A stretch of 64,000 bases of DNA from Halorussus gelatinilyticus (GTDB lineage Archaea; Halobacteriota; Halobacteria; Halobacteriales; Haladaptataceae): contig NZ_CP096658.1 of assembly GCF_023238445.1 (NCBI RefSeq), positions 620,001 through 684,000 on the forward strand. Reading direction: 5' to 3'. Made by a program: the position numbers and the translations under genes. The notes under the pieces are model-generated. The model was not told where the DNA came from. It was given only the letters and a program-made list of their open reading frames with translations, and made no database searches. This document shows positions 16,952 to 25,395 of the stretch, in pieces; within the stretch, counting starts at the first letter, position 1; each line of letters begins with the position of its first letter.

Positions 16952-17221
16952 GAAACCGGTGACTTCTCCGGACTCGGTTTCGCTCCCTTTCCGGTTCCTC
17001 GGCGGTGCGGCGGCGGTGGCGGTGCCGTGCGGTCGCGGTAACTCCGAGGCTCGAGCCTAAAGCTACTGTCTCTCACTTCTCACTCGTCGTCGCTCCGAGA
17101 ACCCGGAGGCATCCCTCTCGAATCCGACGCGACCCCTCGAAAACCGCCGCCAGCGAGTCGAAATAGCGACGGAGAGAAATCGAGCGTGGCGCTTATCAGG
17201 AACCGCCGACTACCACCGGTT

Positions 17222-17551
17222 ATGCAATTCTGCGACGAATGCGGCTCCATGATGAAGTCGATGGGGTCGAAGATGGTCTGTGCGAACGACGACTGTCAGG
17301 GCACCACCGACAAGGACGAGGAGGTGGCCGCCGAGTTCGTCTCGACCGAGGAGCAGAGCGGCGACGAGGTCATCGAGACCTCCGAGGACGCCAACTTCGA
17401 GGGGAAGCCGACCGCCGACGACGTGACCTGCGAGGAGTGCGGCCACGGCAAGGCGTGGTACACCATCAAGCAGACCGGCGCGGCCGACGAACCGCCGACG
17501 CGCTTCTTCAAGTGCCAGGAGTGCGGCCACCGCTGGCGCGAGTACAGCTAA
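17222..17551 (+). CDS. Transcription factor S (TFIIS/RPA12-like cleavage factor)
   Basis: From ATG 17222 the product is 109 aa. An N-terminal zinc ribbon has C4, C7, C20 and C25 (FCDECGSMM, VCANDDC). A C-terminal TFIIS-type ribbon has CEECGHG and KCQECGHRW, with the acidic hairpin AADEPPTRFF. The Asp-Glu pair enters the RNA polymerase active site to stimulate cleavage of backtracked RNA. In many relatives the residues before DE are RSA or ASA; here they are GAA, a minor change. An in-frame ATG at 17186 would add a basic tail absent from the family. The 270-bp spacer before it holds no gene. Confidence 0.93.
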   Translation: MQFCDECGSMMKSMGSKMVCANDDCQGTTDKDEEVAAEFVSTEEQSGDEVIETSEDANFEGKPTADDVTCEECGHGKAWYTIKQTGAADEPPTRFFKCQECGHRWREYS

Positions 17552-17589
17552 CCGCGGTCACTCGCCGACGGCGAGACGGCGACGAAACG

Positions 17590-17976
17590 TCAGTTCTCGC
17601 GCTCGGCGTCCCTCGCGGGCGGCGTCTTCGACACCACCGACCCCAGTTCGCCCCGGTGGTCCGCGACCGCCCGATACGCCGACTCGCGCAACTCCTCGTA
17701 GTCTGCGAAGTTCCGGAGGAATCCGACCAACGGGCCGAGTTCGTCGGCGACGTCCGACCGCACCAGCGCTTGTTCCAGCGACTCGCCGCAGGAGTAGACC
17801 TCGCCGTCGGCCAGCAGGTGCGAACACGTCTCGTAGTCGTCGGGCAGGCGCGTGCGCTGGTCGTCGGTCAGTTCCGAGAACCCGACGACCTCGAGGTCCG
17901 AGCGCCGTTCGAAGAAGTCGGCCCACCACGTGCAGAACCCGCAGTCGTCGTCGTAGACGAGCGTCGCGTCACTCAT
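17590..17976 (-). CDS. DCC-family thiol-disulfide oxidoreductase-like protein (DUF393)
   Basis: From ATG 17976 the product is 128 aa. It opens with LVYDDDCGFCTWW, the DxDCxxC motif that names the DCC family, a thioredoxin-like fold with a predicted redox-active CxxC. Further on, TCSHLLADGEVYSCGESL contains two more Cys. Reported relatives are small soluble proteins whose partners are mostly unknown. The gene converges on transcription factor S with 38 bases between the stops. An ATG at 18000 is possible, but the family normally starts right before the first strand. Confidence 0.85.
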   Translation of the reverse strand: MSDATLVYDDDCGFCTWWADFFERRSDLEVVGFSELTDDQRTRLPDDYETCSHLLADGEVYSCGESLEQALVRSDVADELGPLVGFLRNFADYEELRESAYRAVADHRGELGSVVSKTPPARDAEREN

Positions 17977-18130
17977 GGCGGGGACGACGGCGGTCGGCAA
18001 CTAATTCCTACTGGATTCCGCCACTCGGCCGTCGGCGATACCGGGTGCCGAACGGCGGAGTGCCCCCGGCTTGCGACGGCAATAACTCGCGTCGCCCCCG
18101 TCCCGGCCGTCGAATCGACGCCCGACCCCT

Positions 18131-18158
18131 GTTTGCAGCAAACACCAAAGTATAAATA
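18131..18158 (+). promoter_or_regulatory. Palindrome plus BRE/TATA before the terpene-synthase-like gene
   Basis: Positions 18131-18143 read GTTTGC A GCAAAC, a perfect 6+6 inverted repeat around one base. It is followed by ACCAAAG (BRE-like) and then TATAAATA at 18151-18158. Transcription would begin around 18178-18182, at or a few bases before the start codon. A palindrome touching the BRE is well placed for a repressor or activator. Confidence 0.65.
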
Positions 18159-18187
18159 TCATCGCTGGCTGTCTGACAGTGGATACA

Positions 18188-19189
18188 ATGGGTGCGGACG
18201 TGACGGAGATCGTCGAGGCAGTGAAATCAGGTGACAGCACTGCCGACGTGGAGGCAATCGCCGACCACGACCTCCCACCGGAAGTCACGGAACTCGTCGA
18301 GGAGTACGAGCGCTTCGACGGCACCCGCGACCCGTTCCTCTGGAAGTGGTTTCACTGGCTGACGCCCCAGTTCACCTTCTCGTTCGTGCCCGACGAACAC
18401 GTCGCCGACGCGCGGACGGCGAAGATGCTCGCGGGCGTCTTCATCACCATCGTAGACGACTTCCTCGAAAAGGACCACGACCGCGAGACGTTCGACGAGG
18501 CGGTGAAGATTCCCCACGCGGTCTACGAGATGGACGCCGACCGCGAAGGGGTTCAGACGCGCCAACTCGAACTCGTCCGCGACGTGTGGACGACCCTGCT
18601 GGACGTGCTGGAGCGCGCCCCGAGCTCGGAGGAGTACCTCCCGCTGTTGCGGTTCGACACCGAACAGGCGACCAACGCGGTCCACTACTCGTACCTGCTC
18701 GACAGCTACCCCGAACTCGCCAACACCCGAGAGCTGACGGTCCACGAGTCGCACAACATCATGATGTTCGCGTACGCCGACGTGGACCTGATGTTCGGCC
18801 CGACCTTTCCGCGCTCGGACCTCGCCACGCTCCGCCAGATGGTGTGGCAGGCCCAGATGATGGCCCGCATCGGCAACTGGATAGCCACGTGGGAGCGCGA
18901 GCTGCACGAGACCGACTTCAGTTCCGGCCCGGTCGTCCACGCGCTGGAGTCGGGCCTGCTCGATTACGAGGACCTCGACAGACTCCGGACCGACCAGGAG
19001 TTTCGCGAGGCGGTCATCGAGGACCTCAGAGAGGCCGGCGTCGAGGCCGTCTTCTTCGAGCAGTGGCAGAGCCACTACGAGGAACTCGAGCGCCTCGCTG
19101 CGAACCTCTCGACCATCGACGCGACCTCGTACGCCGAGGGGATGGAGACGGTTCTCCAGTACTTCTTGCGAGCGAAGGGCAAAATCTGA
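18188..19189 (+). CDS. Putative class I terpene synthase-like protein
   Basis: The 333-aa protein is almost all alpha-helical and shows the three active-site marks of class I terpene cyclases in order and spacing. These are an Asp-rich motif VDDFLEKD (D90, D91, E94), an Arg in NTRELTVHE (R181) where the pyrophosphate sensor sits, and NWIATWERE (N230, T234, E238), matching the NSE triad Nx3[ST]x3E. Motif spacing of 140 residues is as in bacterial enzymes. The usual Asp after N230 is Trp. It would bind a prenyl diphosphate with Mg2+; the product is unknown. GTG 18179 is an alternative start. A strong TATA box precedes it. Alternatively it is a non-catalytic isoprenoid-synthase fold. Confidence 0.62.
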   Translation: MGADVTEIVEAVKSGDSTADVEAIADHDLPPEVTELVEEYERFDGTRDPFLWKWFHWLTPQFTFSFVPDEHVADARTAKMLAGVFITIVDDFLEKDHDRETFDEAVKIPHAVYEMDADREGVQTRQLELVRDVWTTLLDVLERAPSSEEYLPLLRFDTEQATNAVHYSYLLDSYPELANTRELTVHESHNIMMFAYADVDLMFGPTFPRSDLATLRQMVWQAQMMARIGNWIATWERELHETDFSSGPVVHALESGLLDYEDLDRLRTDQEFREAVIEDLREAGVEAVFFEQWQSHYEELERLAANLSTIDATSYAEGMETVLQYFLRAKGKI

Positions 19190-19244
19190 GTCGGCGAGCG
19201 TCGCCGTCGCGTCGCCCGGCGAACTGCTTCCCGGACAGGACGAC

Positions 19245-20768
19245 CTACTTCGTGGACCGCACGACCCGGACGTAGGGCGCTTCGTCCACGTGGTCCACGA
19301 TGCCCATCGACTTCGTGGTCTCGGAGATGGACTTCTCGACCTGCACGTACTGGATGCCGTTCTCGTGTTTCCACGTCCGGAACATGTGCTGGGCGTCGTA
19401 GACGAAGAACTCCGCGAGGTTGGTCCCCATCGTGTCGGGGTTGTGGATGTACATCGCGGTGTCGTCGTCGAACGCGATGTCCTCGCGCGCCCAGTAGTAA
19501 ATTTCTCGGACCTGCGAGGGTTCGAACCACCGGAGGAGCGCCTCGGTGTAAACCAGCGCCATCACGGGCAGGTCGCGCCGCTCGGTGATGTCGGCCAGCA
19601 CGCGCTTGACGAAGTTCATCGATAGCGTCCTGCTCTTGGCGACCAGTCGGCTGAGCAGTCCGCTCGACGAGACGGTGTAGACGTTCCGGTGGTCGCCGTA
19701 GGCGTTCCACGCGTTGAACGAGTCGAGGACGAACAGCGCGTTCGAGTCCAGCAGGTCGCGGATGTCCGAATCGAGCGGGAGCATCGACTCGAAGCGGTCG
19801 GGCGTCAGTGACGGCGAGGGGACGAGCCAGATGCCCATCCCGGCGTCGAGCGCGCTGGCGGCCATGCCGACCACGAGTCCGTCCACGAAGGCGCGCCCGT
19901 CGTGTTCGAAGAGGGCACCGCTGCCTTTGGTGATGCCGCCGCTGATGACGTCGAGTCCTTCGAAGCCGGTGGACAGCACCTCGTCGCTGCCGGCACCGAG
20001 GTCGTGGGTCCGGTTCTGGGGCGTGAGGAACACGCCGCTCTCGTCGATGCCGAGTTCGTACTCGCGGGTATCGTGGTCGATGCCCCGCATCTTGAGGACC
20101 CGGAGGAACCGCCGGGGGTTGCCCTCGATCTGATTCCGGCGGAGTCGAACGACGCCGTGGGTCGAGAACTCCAGGACCGCGTGGGGCGCGGGACGGTCGC
20201 TCGACTCGTCGCCGGACCCGTGGACGCTCGACTCGGCCGTCAGCAGCGAGGTCGCGCCGAAGTCGTCGGTGAACAGGCGCACGAGGTCGAGAATCGCCCG
20301 CTGGAAGAAGTGGGAGTCGCTCTCGATGCCAGCGAGACTCGCCGTGCTGTCGAACACCACGCGGTCGCAGGGCCCGAACCGCGAGAGGTACTCCTCGATG
20401 TACTGCATCTCGAAGGGGGCCGAGTAGCCCTCGCCCAACACCTCCTCGTCGGTCGACGTCTGCATCGTCAGGTTCTGTTCGCCCTCTTCGAGGGTCCGGC
20501 CGGTCCGCGCGTGGACGTGGATGAGCGTCAGGTTCGGGTGGTCCAACTCGAAGTCGAACCCCTCGAACGCCGAGCGCAACTCGCCGGCGGTCTGCTCGGT
20601 CGAGACGTAGAGACACTCCTCGCCCTCGTCCAGTCCCTGCTGGAGGAACTGCATGGCGAGCGTACTCTTGCCGACTCCCGGCCCGCCGGAGACCAGAATC
20701 GAACGGTTCTCCGGAAACCCACCGTCGAGGATTCGGTCCAACACGTCGCTCCCCGTAGAGACTGGCAT
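19245..20768 (-). CDS. KaiC/RecA-like ATPase with degenerate second domain
   Basis: The 507-aa protein resembles a double-domain KaiC. Domain one (residues 1-240) has TGSDVLDRILDGG, Walker A GGPGVGKST at 28, and a Walker B-like DRVVFDST near 137. Domain two begins near 270 with LSTGFEGLDVISGGITKGS, the hallmark KaiC entry, but where Walker A should follow it reads ALFEHDGRAFVDGL, so ATP binding there is lost. Haloarchaea have many RAD55/KaiC-like ATPases with unclear roles in signalling or gas-vesicle-like regulation. It converges on the terpene-synthase-like gene with 55 bases between. A minus-strand TATA-like AGTATTAAG lies at 20801-20809. Confidence 0.8.
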   Translation of the reverse strand: MPVSTGSDVLDRILDGGFPENRSILVSGGPGVGKSTLAMQFLQQGLDEGEECLYVSTEQTAGELRSAFEGFDFELDHPNLTLIHVHARTGRTLEEGEQNLTMQTSTDEEVLGEGYSAPFEMQYIEEYLSRFGPCDRVVFDSTASLAGIESDSHFFQRAILDLVRLFTDDFGATSLLTAESSVHGSGDESSDRPAPHAVLEFSTHGVVRLRRNQIEGNPRRFLRVLKMRGIDHDTREYELGIDESGVFLTPQNRTHDLGAGSDEVLSTGFEGLDVISGGITKGSGALFEHDGRAFVDGLVVGMAASALDAGMGIWLVPSPSLTPDRFESMLPLDSDIRDLLDSNALFVLDSFNAWNAYGDHRNVYTVSSSGLLSRLVAKSRTLSMNFVKRVLADITERRDLPVMALVYTEALLRWFEPSQVREIYYWAREDIAFDDDTAMYIHNPDTMGTNLAEFFVYDAQHMFRTWKHENGIQYVQVEKSISETTKSMGIVDHVDEAPYVRVVRSTK

Positions 20769-20986
20769 TTGTCGTGGGTTCTCCTCGTCCCGACTTGAAC
20801 TTAATACTTTACTTCGGTCGATTCACGGGAAAACTTCGATTAAATTGAAAGTGAGATTATAAACTATATCTGATACGCAGACAGCGCGTCGCGGCTCTCC
20901 GGCGGCCGAAAACGATTTACTCGACTTCGAGTGGCAAATTTCACGGCTTCCCGACGTTTTAGCCCTCGTAGCGCGTAGGGCGTGGT

Positions 20987-23722
20987 ATGCAACTCCACGC
21001 CAGAGACGTGCGTCGGGACGTCCGGGAACTCGGCGCGCTTCTCGGAGACGTACTCGAAGCCCAGACCTCCGCGGAGGCGTTCGAGATAGTCGAATCCGTC
21101 CGGACCGAGGCCATCGACTATCGACGCGGCGACGCCGAGAGCCGCGACGACCTGCGCGCGGACCTCGCCGACCTGCCGCCCGAGCGCGCCGGGGTCGTGG
21201 CGCGCGCGTTCGCCACCTACTTCGAACTCATCAACCTCGCCGAGGAGCGCGAGCGCGTCCGGGCCGTCCGCGAGGGGAGCCAAGAGGGCACCCTCGCCGA
21301 CAGCGCGGCCGAGGCCGCCGAGATACTCGCCGACGAGGGGGCCGACTCGGCGGAGGTCCAGCAGGTCTTGGACGACGTGCTGGTCGAACCGACCTTCACT
21401 GCCCACCCGACCGAGGCCCGCCGGAAGACGGTGAAGGCGAAGCTCCGGTCGGTCGCCGAGGCCATCGAAACGCTGGACGAGCGCAGGCTGACCGACCGCG
21501 AAGCGGAACTTGTCGAGCGCGACCTCGAAGCCGAGGTGACGAGCCTCTGGCAGACCCCGCAGGTCCGCGAGCGCAGGCCGGAGGTCACCGACGAGGCACT
21601 GAACGTCCAGTGGTACCTCGAAAACACGCTGTTCGACGTGGTGGGCGACGCCTACGACGAACTGGAGCGCGCGCTCGGCGAGGAGTTCGAGGACGTCGAG
21701 GTGCCGAAGCTCTTCGAGTTCCGGTCGTGGGCCGGGAGCGACCGGGACGGCAACCCCTACGTCACGCCGGACGTGACCGCCGAGACGCTCGAACGCCAGC
21801 GCGAGGTCGTCGTCTCGCGCTACCGCGAGGAGTGCAAGCGCCTCTCGGGCGTCCTGAGCCAAGACGACCGGAGCGCCGCGGTCGCCGACGATTTGCGAGA
21901 GCGACTGGAGGCGGACCGCGAGCGCCTGCCGGGCGTCGCCGAGGAAGCCCGCGAGCGCTACCCCGACGAACCCTACCGCCAGAAGCTGCGGCTGATGCGC
22001 GAGCGCCTCGACCGCGTGGGCGACGTGCGCCCCGGCGGCTACGACGACGCCGACGAACTGCTGGCCGACGTGGACGCCTTAGCCGAGAGCCTGCGCGAGA
22101 ACGGCGCGGAGACGGTCGCGGAGGCCCGCGTGGACCCGCTCCGGCGGCGCGTCGCCACCTTCGGGCTCTCGCTGGCGAGCCTCGACCTGCGCGACCACCA
22201 GCAGAACCACACCGAAGCCGTCACCGAGGCGCTGGCCCGCGAGGGCATCGACTACGGCGCGATGGACGAAGACGAGCGCGTCGAGACCCTGACCGAGGCC
22301 ATCCTGCAGGACGAGCCGATACTCGACCTGACCGACGGCGAGGGCCTCTCGGACACGTCCGAGCGCGTCCTCACGCTCTTCGACCGCACCGCCGACTGGC
22401 AGCGCGAGTACGGCACCGAAGCCATCGACACCTACTGCATCAGCATGACCGAGGAGCCGAGCCACGTCCTCGAAGTCCTCTTCCTCGCCGACCAAGCCGG
22501 CGTCGTGGACCTGCCGGGCCACTCGGGACTCGACGTGGTGCCCCTGCTCGAAACCGAGTCGGCGCTCTCGGGCGCCCGGCGCATCATGGGCACGCTCTTC
22601 GAGAACGAGGCGTACGCCGCCGCCGTCGAGGCCCGCGGGGGAACGCAGGAAATCATGCTGGGCTACTCCGACTCGAACAAGGAGAACGGCTTCCTCGCGG
22701 CCAACTGGAGCCTCTACCGCAACCAGAAGCGCCTCGCGGACATCTGCGACGACCACGACGTGCGCCTGCGCCTGTTCCACGGCCGCGGCGGGTCCATCTC
22801 GCGGGGCGGCGGCCCGATGAACGACGCCCTACTCGCGCTCCCGAACGAGACGGTCACGGGCGCGGTCAAGTTCACCGAGCAGGGCGAGGCCATCGCCGAG
22901 AAGTACGCCAACCCCAAAATCGCCGAGCGGAACCTCGAACAGATGCTCAACGCCCAGATTCGGGCGCGTCACGAGGCCGTCCGCGAACCCGTCGAGGCGG
23001 TCCCCGACGAGTGGGACGAGGCGATGGAGACCGCCGCCGACGCCGCCCGCGAGGCGTACCGCAATCTGCTGGAGACCGAGGGGTTCGTCTCCTACTTCGA
23101 GGACGCGACCCCCATCGAGGTCATCGAGGAGCTGAATCTCGGGTCGCGTCCGGCCTCGCGGTCGGGCGAGCGCACGGTCGAGGACCTGCGGGCGATTCCG
23201 TGGGTGTTCTCGTGGACCCAAGCCCGGTGCATCCTGCCGGGGTGGTACTCGCTGGCCGCCGGGCTGGACGCGTACCTCGACGGCGAGGCGCAGGGCGCCT
23301 CGGATGCGAGCGGTGAAACCGCGAGCGGCGGCGACGTGGAGACTCTCCGCGAGATGTACGACGAGTGGCCGTTCTTCCGGACGATGGTGGACAACGCCGC
23401 CTTGGCGCTCGCCCGGACCGACCTCGACATCGCCGCGGAGTACGCCAACCTCGCGCCCGCCGACCGCCGCGAGCAGTTCTTCCCCCGAATCGAGTCGGAG
23501 TACGAGCGCGCGGTCGAACTCGTCACGGGAATCGCCGAGCGCGACGGCCTGCTGACCCGCGAGTGGTTGGAGGAGAGTCTGGAGCGCCGGAACCCCTACG
23601 TGGACCCGCTGAACCTGCTCCAGACGAAACTGCTCGCCCAGTCGCACCTGACCCCTGAGGAGGAGCGCACCCTCCGGTTGACGGTGAAGGGCATCGCGGC
23701 CGGGATGAAGAACACGGGGTAG
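20987..23722 (+). CDS. ppc: Phosphoenolpyruvate carboxylase
   Basis: The 911-aa protein carries the full PEPC signature. FTAHPTEARRKTV near residue 136 holds the catalytic His. GSDRDGNPYVT lies near 247, GYSDSNKENGF near 560, FHGRGGSISRGGGP near 597 and LGSRPASR near 714. It fixes bicarbonate onto phosphoenolpyruvate to give oxaloacetate and refills the TCA cycle. The length is close to the bacterial-type enzyme rather than the short archaeal PEPC, as is usual in haloarchaea. A GTTTTAG element about 24-32 nt upstream is the likely TATA box. The acidic insertion near residues 765-785 is probably a surface loop. Confidence 0.96.
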   Translation: MQLHARDVRRDVRELGALLGDVLEAQTSAEAFEIVESVRTEAIDYRRGDAESRDDLRADLADLPPERAGVVARAFATYFELINLAEERERVRAVREGSQEGTLADSAAEAAEILADEGADSAEVQQVLDDVLVEPTFTAHPTEARRKTVKAKLRSVAEAIETLDERRLTDREAELVERDLEAEVTSLWQTPQVRERRPEVTDEALNVQWYLENTLFDVVGDAYDELERALGEEFEDVEVPKLFEFRSWAGSDRDGNPYVTPDVTAETLERQREVVVSRYREECKRLSGVLSQDDRSAAVADDLRERLEADRERLPGVAEEARERYPDEPYRQKLRLMRERLDRVGDVRPGGYDDADELLADVDALAESLRENGAETVAEARVDPLRRRVATFGLSLASLDLRDHQQNHTEAVTEALAREGIDYGAMDEDERVETLTEAILQDEPILDLTDGEGLSDTSERVLTLFDRTADWQREYGTEAIDTYCISMTEEPSHVLEVLFLADQAGVVDLPGHSGLDVVPLLETESALSGARRIMGTLFENEAYAAAVEARGGTQEIMLGYSDSNKENGFLAANWSLYRNQKRLADICDDHDVRLRLFHGRGGSISRGGGPMNDALLALPNETVTGAVKFTEQGEAIAEKYANPKIAERNLEQMLNAQIRARHEAVREPVEAVPDEWDEAMETAADAAREAYRNLLETEGFVSYFEDATPIEVIEELNLGSRPASRSGERTVEDLRAIPWVFSWTQARCILPGWYSLAAGLDAYLDGEAQGASDASGETASGGDVETLREMYDEWPFFRTMVDNAALALARTDLDIAAEYANLAPADRREQFFPRIESEYERAVELVTGIAERDGLLTREWLEESLERRNPYVDPLNLLQTKLLAQSHLTPEEERTLRLTVKGIAAGMKNTG

Positions 23723-24186
23723 TCGGCGACGCGAAATTCCCCGGCGACGGTCGTTGCTGACGTTGCGGCGACGGTCGTTGTTACGGATGCAGTAGTGGTC
23801 GCTGACGCGGATGCGGTGGCGGTCGCTGACGTGGATACAGTTTTCAGCGGCGCAACGATAGCGGCAGTCGCCGGTGCTGTCGGGAAGTCCTAGGTGAGGG
23901 TCGCGGTCACGAAACCTACAGCTTCGACACCGTATCGTCGAGGTCGGTTATCATCATCACCTGCTCCTCGGTCGCGGCGGCGATGTTCGAGGTGAGAAAA
24001 TCGCGGGTCGTGAATGCAGTACGGGGCCGACGGCTACGGCGCGCTCGTCCAACGGCGAACGCGTCCCGCGGCCGGCGGTTTTCGTCCTATCGCCCGTCTA
24101 CGAACGGCGTGGCGGGAGTCGGCGTCTCCGGCGACGGCAACAACCGTTACGGGCGTCGATGACGTCTTTCGAAGACAGGTGGGGAA
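23723..24186 (+). other. 464-bp spacer with imperfect repeats and no supported gene
   Basis: The first half is a run of imperfect repeats of GTCGCTGACG and GACGGTCGTTG type (23746-23870). The frame of ppc stays open for about 54 further codons after its stop, giving a low-complexity Ala/Val/Asp/Thr string. I take this as repeat expansion, not a gene. The second half contains a possible remnant of a transducer gene (23916-24017, minus strand). No promoter stands out except the region just before 24187. Confidence 0.6.
23916..24017 (-). pseudogene. Possible C-terminal remnant of a haloarchaeal chemotaxis/transducer gene
   Basis: Reading the minus strand to the stop at 23916 gives a 33-residue end containing SNIAAATEEQVMMITDLDD then TVSKL. 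The NIAAATEEQ pattern matches the repeating heptads at the end of methyl-accepting and Htr transducer signalling domains. Upstream of about 24017 the similarity stops and no start codon or longer frame supports a living gene. The match is short and could be chance. Confidence 0.3.
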
Positions 24187-24807
24187 ATGACCGACGAACG
24201 AAATTTAGACCTCGACAGACGCAGTTTTCTCAAGCACAGCGCGGTCGGCGCGTTCGGCATCGGCGGTGTCGCGAATAGCCTGACCGCCGGCGCGCGAGCG
24301 CAGGACGGAGACGGTCAAGGGGGCGACGACGGCGGGAGCGACCCGGAAACGTCGTTCTACGGGCGGCGGATGGTGTTCCCGTACCCGGAGCGTCTGAACG
24401 CCGATCTCCGTCAGCAGATAATCATCATGACCGACCAGAAGGACCAACGCCCCGACCAGTTAAAGGGCGTAGACCAGAACGAGGTCGATCAGTGCAACTT
24501 CGGCGAGGAGTGGCCGCCACAGAACCTCAACGTCTGGGAGGGCATCATCGTGGACTGGAAGAACGCGGGTCGGACGATCGGCTTCTACGGCCGGAATCCG
24601 ACCGTGGAGGCGACGCAACTGGTCGAGCGCAACACGATTTTCGTGGACGCGCTACCGACGGACATCCCGCTCGGCACGCCGTTCGTGGTCTCGCGCACCG
24701 ACCGGTGTCCGGGCGACCTGATAGGCGTCGAGGCGATCAAAGTACCGGGCATCGAGGTCCAGACGGGACCGGGCGAGAGCACCGGCGAAAGCACGGGGAA
24801 CAACTGA
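24187..24807 (+). CDS. Tat-exported protein of unknown function
   Basis: The 206-aa product begins with a polar segment and then DRRSFLKHSAVGAFGIGG, a strong twin-arginine signal ending near residue 38 (AGARA-QDG). The mature protein is acidic, holds two Cys (VDQCNFG and DRCPGD) that could form a disulfide, and ends in a Gly/Glu/Ser/Thr tail (GPGESTGESTGNN). Aromatic beta segments such as ETSFYGRRMVFPYPERL suggest a small folded extracellular domain. GGTGGGG just before the ATG resembles a ribosome-binding site. No family recognised. It stands alone between gene-poor spacers. Confidence 0.78.
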   Translation: MTDERNLDLDRRSFLKHSAVGAFGIGGVANSLTAGARAQDGDGQGGDDGGSDPETSFYGRRMVFPYPERLNADLRQQIIIMTDQKDQRPDQLKGVDQNEVDQCNFGEEWPPQNLNVWEGIIVDWKNAGRTIGFYGRNPTVEATQLVERNTIFVDALPTDIPLGTPFVVSRTDRCPGDLIGVEAIKVPGIEVQTGPGESTGESTGNN

Positions 24808-24936
24808 CTCCGGTTTCGGGGTCCGAATCGGCGGACGCACCGTCGTCTTCGATTCGCCGTCCGCTCTCCCGAGCGTTCAAGCAGGAGTTGGCCCGCCAGA
24901 AAGCCACGATACTCCGGCCAAACGGCGCGCTCGGCT

Positions 24937-25395
24937 TTACTCTAGTTCTCCGCCGCTCCCGGCTTGGCGGTGGACCGCGAAGAAGCCCAAGAGCAACGCG
25001 CCGAGCAACAGCGCGTAAACGCCGGCGATGGTGATGGCCTCCGTCGGGGAGTACTCGTCGGGCTTGAAGATGATTATCTGGCGGACGACGGCGATGAGGC
25101 CCGCGTGAATGACCGCGATGACGACGCTCTGTGCCTCGACGTAGGCCACGACGGTCTTGTAGAGTTCCACGACGACGAACAGGTAGAGCACGATGTCGAT
25201 GGCCGACCGGATGAGCGAGACGACGCCGGAGGACTCGGTCGCGCCGAACATCGTCAGCGACGCGACGATGGTGATGCCGAGGTTGACTACGCCCAACAGG
25301 AGCAAGACGACCAGAAACGCCGCGATGACCGTCTGGAGGAACGTCACCGACCCCTCCAGCCAGTTCGTGACGCGCGTTGCTTCCAACCGGTCCAT
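24937..25395 (-). CDS. PsiE-family membrane protein (phosphate-starvation-inducible type)
   Basis: The 152-aa protein has four membrane helices. It contains the conserved PsiE core VVVELYKTVVAYVEAQSVVI followed by HAGLIAVVRQIIIFKP and a final helix GVYALLLGALLLGFF. In E. coli psiE is induced by phosphate limitation, but the molecular function is unknown and induction here cannot be inferred. The gene has no obvious TATA box close to its start. The PhoX-like gene, another phosphate-related family, lies far away at the right end of the window. Confidence 0.85.
   Translation of the reverse strand: MDRLEATRVTNWLEGSVTFLQTVIAAFLVVLLLLGVVNLGITIVASLTMFGATESSGVVSLIRSAIDIVLYLFVVVELYKTVVAYVEAQSVVIAVIHAGLIAVVRQIIIFKPDEYSPTEAITIAGVYALLLGALLLGFFAVHRQAGSGGELE

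Noticed and set aside
19515-19530. Sequence GGTTCGAACCACC resembling a tRNA T-arm
   Set aside because: It lies within the KaiC-like gene, and no D-arm, anticodon arm or acceptor stem can be paired around it.
23723-23890. Open extension of ppc past its stop codon
   Set aside because: About 54 codons stay open in frame, but the product is low-complexity Ala/Val/Asp/Thr made from DNA repeats. PEPC normally ends with the NTG tail seen at 23719.
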